A DNA stretch of 5,400 bases from Lentisphaeria bacterium (lineage in GTDB: Bacteria; Verrucomicrobiota; Lentisphaeria; Victivallales; UBA1829): positions 1-5,400 of the forward strand of contig JAFYBD010000045.1 of NCBI GenBank assembly GCA_017540385.1, given 5' to 3'. The translations under genes and the position numbers were made by a program. This document shows, piece by piece, positions 1 to 4,040 of the stretch; the first letter of the stretch is position 1, and each line of letters begins with the position of its first letter. The notes below the pieces were generated by a model that was not told the DNA's origin, searched no databases, and saw nothing but the letters and a program-made list of their open reading frames with translations.

Positions 1-54
1 CTGCAGGGAATGGCGTTCCTTCGGGATCACGGTCAGCCATTTCGGGTTGCCCTG

Positions 55-1281
55 TTAGTCGACGCCGAGGTCGACCACGAAGTACCGTTTTTCGTCGTCG
101 GCCTTGTCGTAGCCGATGATCGTGCCGCGCGGGATCATGTTGTGCTTGTCAATGATGGCGTTGCGGATGCGGCAGTGTTCGCCGATGTCGACGTCGGACA
201 GCAGGATGCAGTTGTGGACCGTGGCGTAGCTGTGGACGAAGACCTTGTTGAACAGGATGGAGTCGGTGACCGTGCTGCCGGACACGATGCAGCCGTCGCA
301 CACGATGGAGTTGATGGCCTTGCCGATGCGCGGAAGCCCGGAGGAGTCGACCTCCTCGTTGTGGATGAACTTGGCGGGGGGCAGGCTGTAGTGATAGTTG
401 TTGATCGGCCAGAGCGGATTGTAGAGGTCGAGGTGCGGCGTGGTGCTGCGGAGGTCCATATTCGCCTCGAAATACGCCTTCAGGGTCCCGACGTCGCGCC
501 AGTAGGGCTTCGTGGAGAGGTCCTGTCCGGGGATCACGTTCGTGTAGAAATTGTAGGCGTAGAGGCGTTTCGTCTTCACGAGGGCGGGGATGATGTCCTT
601 GCCGAAGTCGTGGCTGGTGGCGCCGGCCTTGTGGTCGCGTTTCAGCAGCGCCAGCAGGTCGCCGGCGTTGAAGACGTAGTTGCCCATGGACGCCAGGCAC
701 ATGTTCTTGTCGTTCGGCAGCGGGATCGGGTTCTTCGGCTTTTCCTGGAATCCCACGATTCGCCACTGGTCGTCGACCTCGATGATGCCGAACTGGCTGG
801 CCTCTTCGATCGGGATCGGGATGGCCGCCACGGTGGCGATCGCGCTCTTTTCCTTGTGGAAGTCGACCATCTGGCTCACGTCCATGCGGTAGATGTGGTC
901 GGCGCCGAAGACCGCCACCAGATCGGGATCGAAGTCCTCGATGAGGTTCATGTTCTGGTAGATCGCGTCCGCCGTGCCCTGATACCATTCGCGTTCGCGG
1001 GTCTGCATCTGGGCGGGTACCGGGATGATGAAGTGGCCGCGCTGCTGCGCGTTCGAGAGGTTCCACCCGTTGATGATGTGTTCCATCAGGCTCTGCGACT
1101 TGAACTGGGTCAGCACGAAGATGCTGTCGATGCCGCTGTTCACGAAATTGCTCAGCACGAAGTCGATGATGCGGTATTTGCCACCGAAGGGCACTGCGGG
1201 TTTCGCTCGCTGGTCGGTCAGGGGCGCCAGACGGGTTCCTTCGCCACCGGCAAGAATCATGGCCAAAATAGATGTTCTCAT
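55..1281 (-). CDS. glgC: Glucose-1-phosphate adenylyltransferase (ADP-glucose pyrophosphorylase)
   Basis: This 408-residue cytoplasmic enzyme makes ADP-glucose and pyrophosphate from ATP and glucose-1-phosphate, the committed step of bacterial glycogen synthesis. The N-terminal nucleotidyltransferase domain (about residues 5-270) shows LAGGEGTRL (10-18), RAKPAVPFGGKYRIIDF (25-41), WYQGTADA (99-106), GADHIYRMD (126-134) and EKP (180-182). Asp128, Lys181 and Tyr100 align with E. coli Asp142, Lys195 and Tyr114. The segments SHDFGKD and PYWRDVGT follow. Residues from about 300 form the hexapeptide left-handed beta-helix that carries allosteric and oligomer contacts. The position of E. coli Lys39 (fructose-1,6-bisphosphate activator site) is Gln24, so activator preference may differ. 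The ATG has AGGAGGT 7 nt upstream. The protein ends at VVDLGVD, about 20 residues short of typical GlgC, and the same frame reads on after the TAA (see findings). Family assignment is very secure by sequence motifs. Confidence 0.96.
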   Translation of the reverse strand: MRTSILAMILAGGEGTRLAPLTDQRAKPAVPFGGKYRIIDFVLSNFVNSGIDSIFVLTQFKSQSLMEHIINGWNLSNAQQRGHFIIPVPAQMQTREREWYQGTADAIYQNMNLIEDFDPDLVAVFGADHIYRMDVSQMVDFHKEKSAIATVAAIPIPIEEASQFGIIEVDDQWRIVGFQEKPKNPIPLPNDKNMCLASMGNYVFNAGDLLALLKRDHKAGATSHDFGKDIIPALVKTKRLYAYNFYTNVIPGQDLSTKPYWRDVGTLKAYFEANMDLRSTTPHLDLYNPLWPINNYHYSLPPAKFIHNEEVDSSGLPRIGKAINSIVCDGCIVSGSTVTDSILFNKVFVHSYATVHNCILLSDVDIGEHCRIRNAIIDKHNMIPRGTIIGYDKADDEKRYFVVDLGVD

Positions 1282-1288
1282 ATAACGG

Positions 1289-1295
1289 ACCTCCT
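1289..1295 (-). promoter_or_regulatory. Ribosome binding site of glgC
   Basis: On the minus strand this reads AGGAGGT, a near-perfect complement of the 16S rRNA 3' end, with 7 nt to the ATG at 1281. It fixes the glgC start and predicts efficient initiation. It is much stronger than the site in front of the antiporter gene. Confidence 0.9.
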
Positions 1296-1333
1296 GGTTG
1301 TCGGATTGATTCTATATATGCTTTCCTAAAAGC

Positions 1334-1361
1334 AATATACCCCTCCGCGCGGTAAAGTCAA
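1334..1361 (-). promoter_or_regulatory. Probable sigma-70 promoter of glgC
   Basis: On the minus strand TTGACT (1361-1356) and TATATT (1339-1334) are separated by 16 bp. The predicted start is near A1327, giving a leader of about 46 nt before the ATG at 1281. It lies just downstream of the putative antiporter terminator, which fits independent transcription of glgC. The assignment rests on motif and spacing only. Confidence 0.65.
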
Positions 1362-1374
1362 GGCAAAATCGGAA

Positions 1375-1404
1375 GAAAAACCGAAAACCGCGCGAAGAAT
1401 CGCG
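1375..1404 (-). terminator. Probable intrinsic terminator after the antiporter gene
   Basis: On the minus strand CGCGA-TTCT-TCGCG (1404-1391) forms a GC-rich hairpin, followed by CGGTTTTCGGTTTTTC. It lies about 80 nt past the antiporter stop and directly upstream of the glgC promoter. The short stem overlaps alternative pairings with the neighbouring GCGAAAA repeats. On the plus strand the same hairpin is followed by TTTTT (1405-1409), so it could act in both directions. A weaker candidate is the hairpin CCGGCG/CGCCCGG immediately after the antiporter stop, whose T-run (CCGTTTTTG) follows a few bases later. Confidence 0.5.
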
Positions 1405-1485
1405 TTTTTCGCGTTTTCGCTCCAGGGAGATACTGGGCGCGTGCCTGACACAAAAACGGTTTCCCGGGCGACGGATGCGCCGGCC

Positions 1486-2859
1486 TTACAGCAGCTCGTC
1501 GTCCTTCACCACGTTCGGCACCTCGAAATCGTCCAGTTCGACGAATTCGTTCTTGCCGTAATGCAGCACCGCCCGCACGAGCGACGGGATCGGCAGCGTG
1601 GTGATGATGGAGAGGATGATGATGGCGTTGAAGAACCGGTCGTCGAGGATGCCCGCGTCCTTGCCGATGGCCGCGGCCGCCAGCGTGGCGGACAGCTGCG
1701 GCACGGTCATGAGTCCGGCCGCCAGACTGGCCTTGTGGCTGTATCCGCAGAGCTTCATGGCCGCGAATCCGCTCCCGACCTTGCTTCCCACGAGCCCGGT
1801 CACGGTGAACAGCACGATCACCAGGTTGTTCGTCTGGAGAAACGCGCTGAAGTCGGTCTTCATGCCGATGGAGATGAAGAGGAACGGGATCAGGAACCCG
1901 TATCCGATGCTTTCGAACCTGCGGAACAGCAGCTGGTCGCGTTCGCGCACCACCCGCGAGAGCCCCAGACCCGCGATGAACGAGCCGACGACCAGGTTGA
2001 TGCCGAAAAGCTCGCCGACGATGACCGTGGTGAGGATCATCAGGAGCAGCAGCGTGATCACGATGTCGTCGCTCAGCTTGAACTGCGCGAGCACCCATTT
2101 GCCGAACCCGTTCACCAGGAAGATCATCACCGCGAGGTACACCAGCACGATCAGCAGGAAGACCGGCACGAAGCTGTTCCCCAGGATGTGCGTGTCCATG
2201 TGGTCGAAGATCGACAGCGTGCCGCGCCCCACCATGTGCGAGATGTTCTGCGACTGGCGGAAGAGCTGCACGGACACTGCGAGCAGAATGATGGACGAGA
2301 TGTCCGTGATGACGGTCGAAATCAGCACCGCCGCGCCGAACCGCGTGTGCGAGAGCTTCAGCTCGCGGATGACCGGGAAGACGATGCCGACCGAATGTGA
2401 CGCGAAAAGCGACGCGTAGAGCACTTTTCCGGAGAGGTCGTCCGGGCAGAAATGCTGGTAGACCCAGTAACCCGCTATGGCCGGCACGATGAACGTGAGC
2501 ACGCTCAGCGAGATCACCGCTTTCCGAGCCGACCGGATCAACCTGAAATCCGCCTCCATGCCCGCCAGCGCCATCAGGAACATCAGCCCGAGCGACCCGA
2601 GCGCGTCCACGAATGTTTTGAACTGTGCCGCGGTGTTCGCCGCCGTCTGCGCCTCCTCGCCGGGCGTCCCAAGGAAGCTCAGCCACTTCGAGAGCACCGC
2701 CACCAGGTCGAACCCGAGCAGGCCGTTCGAGCCGATCAGCATCCCCACCACCAGCAGGGCGATCACGTTCGGGATATGGTATTTCCTGAGGAGAAACGGC
2801 ACGACCGCCATGAGAGCGGTGAGCGCGATGAAGAGGATCAGGAAAGAGGAGTCGTTCAT
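1486..2859 (-). CDS. Cation:proton antiporter, CPA2 / Na+/H+ exchanger family
   Basis: This 457-residue integral inner-membrane protein is predicted to exchange Na+ or K+ for H+, serving pH and ion homeostasis. About 12-13 hydrophobic segments cover residues 5 to about 430. Family signatures are IPNVIALLVVGMLIG (29-43), FLMALAGMEADF (94-105), ASHSVGIVFPVIRE (153-166), the membrane acid in STVITDISS (Asp186), VVGSFIAGLGLSR (290-302) and PFLFISIGMKTDF (325-337) with Lys334 in the late transmembrane helix. A hydrophilic loop occupies about 57-83. The C-terminus is a short acidic tail, with no TrkA-N/C (RCK) domain such as KefB/KefC carry, so no sign of built-in nucleotide gating. The ion-binding pair reads Thr-Asp rather than Asp-Asp or Asn-Asp. 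The ATG suits the first helix, but the Shine-Dalgarno is weak (GGA, 5 nt away). Substrate ion cannot be told from sequence. The gene is divergent from the EF-G-like gene and followed by its own probable terminator. Confidence 0.9.
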   Translation of the reverse strand: MNDSSFLILFIALTALMAVVPFLLRKYHIPNVIALLVVGMLIGSNGLLGFDLVAVLSKWLSFLGTPGEEAQTAANTAAQFKTFVDALGSLGLMFLMALAGMEADFRLIRSARKAVISLSVLTFIVPAIAGYWVYQHFCPDDLSGKVLYASLFASHSVGIVFPVIRELKLSHTRFGAAVLISTVITDISSIILLAVSVQLFRQSQNISHMVGRGTLSIFDHMDTHILGNSFVPVFLLIVLVYLAVMIFLVNGFGKWVLAQFKLSDDIVITLLLLMILTTVIVGELFGINLVVGSFIAGLGLSRVVRERDQLLFRRFESIGYGFLIPFLFISIGMKTDFSAFLQTNNLVIVLFTVTGLVGSKVGSGFAAMKLCGYSHKASLAAGLMTVPQLSATLAAAAIGKDAGILDDRFFNAIIILSIITTLPIPSLVRAVLHYGKNEFVELDDFEVPNVVKDDELL

Positions 2860-2882
2860 GGTGTTCCGACGGTTGGTTCCGC

Positions 2883-2916
2883 GTCCGGACCGGCTCGGAA
2901 GCCCCTTGCTCCGGAC
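2883..2916 (-). promoter_or_regulatory. Hairpin in the antiporter mRNA leader
   Basis: The arms GTCCGGA (2883-2889) and TCCGGAC (2910-2916) form a 7-bp stem. Inside it GGCT (2892-2895) and AGCC (2900-2903) form a second small stem. The structure would begin almost at the predicted 5' end of the antiporter mRNA (about 2918) and end 23 nt before the ATG. It may stabilise the mRNA or affect initiation at the weak ribosome binding site. No known riboswitch class is recognised. Confidence 0.4.
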
Positions 2917-2924
2917 ATTTCCGT

Positions 2925-2953
2925 ACTATACCATCTCTCCGGCGCTTTTTCAA
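2925..2953 (-). promoter_or_regulatory. Sigma-70 promoter of the antiporter gene (extended -10)
   Basis: On the minus strand TTGAAA (2953-2948), a 17-bp spacer and TATAGT (2930-2925) form a strong match. A TG one base ahead of the -10 box gives an extended -10 element. The predicted start is near 2918, giving a leader of about 59 nt. The degenerate dyad repeats begin only 7 bp upstream of the -35 box, a position suited to a regulator. Confidence 0.75.
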
Positions 2954-2960
2954 GACCGCT

Positions 2961-3049
2961 TCCGGGAAAACCCGGAAAAAATACGGCCGGGGAACCCGGA
3001 AAACCAACAGTCGGGAAAACCTGGAACCAACGGCCGGGAAATGAAACGG
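2961..3049. repeat. Four degenerate dyads of CCGGGAAAACCCGG type, about 24.5-bp period
   Basis: The block consists of imperfect direct repeats of about 22-25 bp (starting near 2961, 2986, 3011 and 3033), each built around a short inverted repeat. The first dyad is TCCGGGAAAACCCGGA (2961-2976), perfect with an AAAA centre. The second is CCGGGGAACCCGG (2987-2999). The third is CGGGAAAACCTG (3012-3023), with one G:T position. The fourth is CCGGGAAATGAAACGG (3034-3049), where only the outer CCG/CGG pairs. Dyad centres at about 2968.5, 2993, 3017.5 and 3041.5 are strikingly even. The block sits immediately upstream of the antiporter -35 box, so it is a candidate operator array. No regulator is known for it. 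Confidence 0.6.
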
Positions 3050-3075
3050 TACTCTTTTTCCCGTGCACACACCCG

Positions 3076-3257
3076 CAAGGTACAGTAAATAAAGCTCGTA
3101 TTTACTGTACCTTGACACTTTAGCCTTGAACAAGGAAAGACAATGCCAGGAATGATTGACTCTGAGCTTGGAAAACAACGAGGTGTTCAGCCCCTAGTGT
3201 GTGCATACGACAAAGACTGATGGTACCGAAAAAAAGACATCCTCACGCACACACCCG
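3076..3257. repeat. Array unit 1 (hairpin 3076-3114)
   Basis: The unit opens with the perfect 16-bp stem (3076-3091 with 3099-3114) and a 7-nt loop AAGCTCG. A middle segment follows, shared with unit 3: positions 3076-3194 match 3475-3593 at all but about 5 of 119 bases. The tail from 3180 is shared with unit 2 at all but about 3 of 79 bases. The tail contains GTGTGTGC (3197-3204) and its complement GCACACAC (3247-3254), a possible second, wider stem, with GGTACCGAAAAAAAGAC between. A 25-codon frame with its own Shine-Dalgarno lies at 3143-3220 (see findings). Confidence 0.85.
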
Positions 3258-3474
3258 CAAGGTACAGTAAATAAAGTTCGTATTTACTGTACCTTGATAT
3301 TTTGACCTTGAACGTGTCAGGACAGCAGGTTGAGGTCTTGTTTCTGAGGGTGGAGAGACAATGCCTTGATGCTTTGACCTCGACCATGGAAAAGTCGAGG
3401 TGTTTAGCCCCTAGTGTGTGCATACGACAAAGACCGATGGTACCGAAAAAAAGACGTCCTCACGCACACACCCG
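3258..3474. repeat. Array unit 2, longer variant (hairpin 3258-3296)
   Basis: The hairpin is the same 16-bp perfect stem with loop AAGTTCG. The middle segment differs from units 1 and 3 and makes this unit 35 bp longer. It carries its own inverted repeat, ACCTCGAC (3377-3384) and GTCGAGGT (3394-3401), with a 9-nt loop. From GAGGTGTT (3397) to the end it is nearly identical to the unit 1 tail, including GTGTGTGC (3414-3421), whose partner GCACACAC lies at 3464-3471. The short frame of units 1 and 3 is absent; the corresponding ATG is followed by CCT and TGA. Confidence 0.85.
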
Positions 3475-3656
3475 CAAGGTACAGTAAATAAAGTTCGTAT
3501 TTACTGTACCTTGATACTCTAGCCTTGAACAAGGAAAGACAATGCCTGGAATGATTGACTTTGAGCTTGGAAAACAACGAGGTGTTCAGCCCCGTTCTTG
3601 TTCACACAGGCAGAGACCGACGGCCCCCGGAAACAAAACATCCTCACGCACACCCG
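3475..3656. repeat. Array unit 3 (hairpin 3475-3513)
   Basis: The hairpin and the following 80 bp (3475-3593) are nearly identical to unit 1. After AGCCCC the tail diverges: GTGTGTGC is replaced by unrelated bases and the end of the tail has one CA fewer (CACGCACACCCGC). The unit length is still 182 bp, as in unit 1. A 43-codon frame with Shine-Dalgarno AAGGA runs from 3542 into the fourth hairpin, ending at 3673. Confidence 0.85.
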
Positions 3657-3712
3657 CAAGGTACAGTAAATAAAGTTCGTATTTACTGTACCTTGACGTT
3701 TTGACCTTGAAC
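3657..3712. repeat. Array unit 4, partial (hairpin 3657-3695)
   Basis: Only the hairpin and its 3' flank remain. The flank TTTTGACCTTGAAC matches that of unit 2, after which similarity to the array is lost. The following 154 bp (3713-3866), up to the EF-G-like promoter, contain no gene, repeat or RNA that I can recognise. Confidence 0.8.
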
Positions 3713-3866
3713 TGGATATGGATAAGGATGTCATGGACTCGGGCCGCCGGATTCGTTTCATCGTCCCGGCACGATCATCTCCCCGGTTTAGTCGCTCCGT
3801 CCGTCGTCATTCTCGGTCACTGCCCCTCTCTGTGCAAGAAAAGTCTCGTTTTATTTCAAAGAGGAT

Positions 3867-3895
3867 TTGACAGAACCGGAAATGCGTGCTATTAT
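3867..3895 (+). promoter_or_regulatory. Strong sigma-70 promoter of the EF-G-like gene
   Basis: TTGACA (3867-3872) is a perfect -35 box, followed by a 17-bp spacer and TATTAT (3890-3895), one base from the consensus -10. The predicted start is near A3902, giving a leader of about 139 nt. This is the best promoter in the window, consistent with a highly expressed gene. Confidence 0.85.
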
Positions 3896-3901
3896 TAGAG
3901 A

Positions 3902-4040
3902 ACGATAACAAAAAACAGCGGCGTCGGCGCATGCCGGTGCGGGATTCCGTCCTGTGTTTCGCCGGACGGTGTACCGTCTTCCGCCCTGTCGCTGTGCTGG
4001 ATCGGAACAATTCAAACTCATACAAGGAGCAAACAACCAT
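3902..4040 (+). promoter_or_regulatory. Structured 5' leader of the EF-G-like mRNA
   Basis: A hairpin at 3921-3940 has an 8-bp stem (two G:T pairs) and loop GCAT. Next come two mutually exclusive stems: CCGTCC (3947-3952) with GGACGG (3964-3969), or GACGG (3965-3969) with CCGTC (3974-3978) around a TGTA loop. No run of T follows either stem, so this does not look like a classical attenuator. No known riboswitch or ribosomal-protein leader class is recognised. Confidence 0.4.
4024..4029 (+). promoter_or_regulatory. Ribosome binding site of the EF-G-like gene
   Basis: AAGGAG lies 11 nt before the ATG at 4041, a slightly long but workable spacing. It supports this start, and the GTP-binding P-loop begins at residue 16 as expected for the family. 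Confidence 0.75.

Larger units (their letters stand above)
3065..3712. repeat. Tandem array of hairpin-bearing repeat units (182/217/182 bp)
   Basis: Four copies of a perfect inverted repeat, CAAGGTACAGTAAATA and its exact complement, flank a 7-nt spacer AAGTTCG (AAGCTCG in copy 1). All have the same orientation and start at 3076, 3258, 3475 and 3657. Each is preceded by CACACCCGC and followed about 10 bp later by CCTTGAAC. The array begins with a unit tail at 3065 (GCACACACCCGC) and ends in the fourth unit at CCTTGAAC (3705-3712). It is clearly richer in A+T than the flanking genes and lies between two divergent promoters. There is no linked transposase or recombinase and no long conserved reading frame. 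It is not CRISPR: the period is far too long and the spacers are related to one another. It may be an interspersed repeat family, a row of recombinase core sites, or structured RNA. Confidence 0.9.

Noticed and set aside
10..1329. 439-codon open frame on the plus strand opposite glgC
   Set aside because: It is antisense to a clear glgC. Its valine-, aspartate- and arginine-rich sequence is what G/C-ending codons on the other strand produce, and it has no recognisable domain.
2856..3068. 70-codon minus-strand frame whose TGA overlaps the antiporter ATG (ATGA)
   Set aside because: It reads through the degenerate dyads, giving repeated FPG motifs, and begins upstream of the mapped antiporter promoter. 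A stop overlapping an ATGA start is a frequent coincidence.
1358..3178. 606-codon minus-strand frame covering the antiporter gene and part of the repeat array
   Set aside because: It overlaps the antiporter in another frame, is very rich in Arg, Gly and Pro, and crosses the antiporter promoter and the repeats; a compositional shadow.
3076..3695. Intrinsic terminators
   Set aside because: The stems are A+T-rich with no adjacent T-run on either strand, and the neighbouring genes point away from the array.
3065..3712. CRISPR array
   Set aside because: Repeat spacing is 182-217 bp, the repeat is a perfect long palindrome, the intervening segments are related to each other, and there are no cas genes.
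3065..3712. Integron attC cassette array
   Set aside because: The GTTRRRY and RYYYAAC core boxes are missing, the segments lack cassette genes, and there is no intI.
3065..3712. Iteron-type replication origin
   Set aside because: Iterons are short and closely spaced near a rep gene. Here the units are about 200 bp and the flanking genes are chromosomal housekeeping types.
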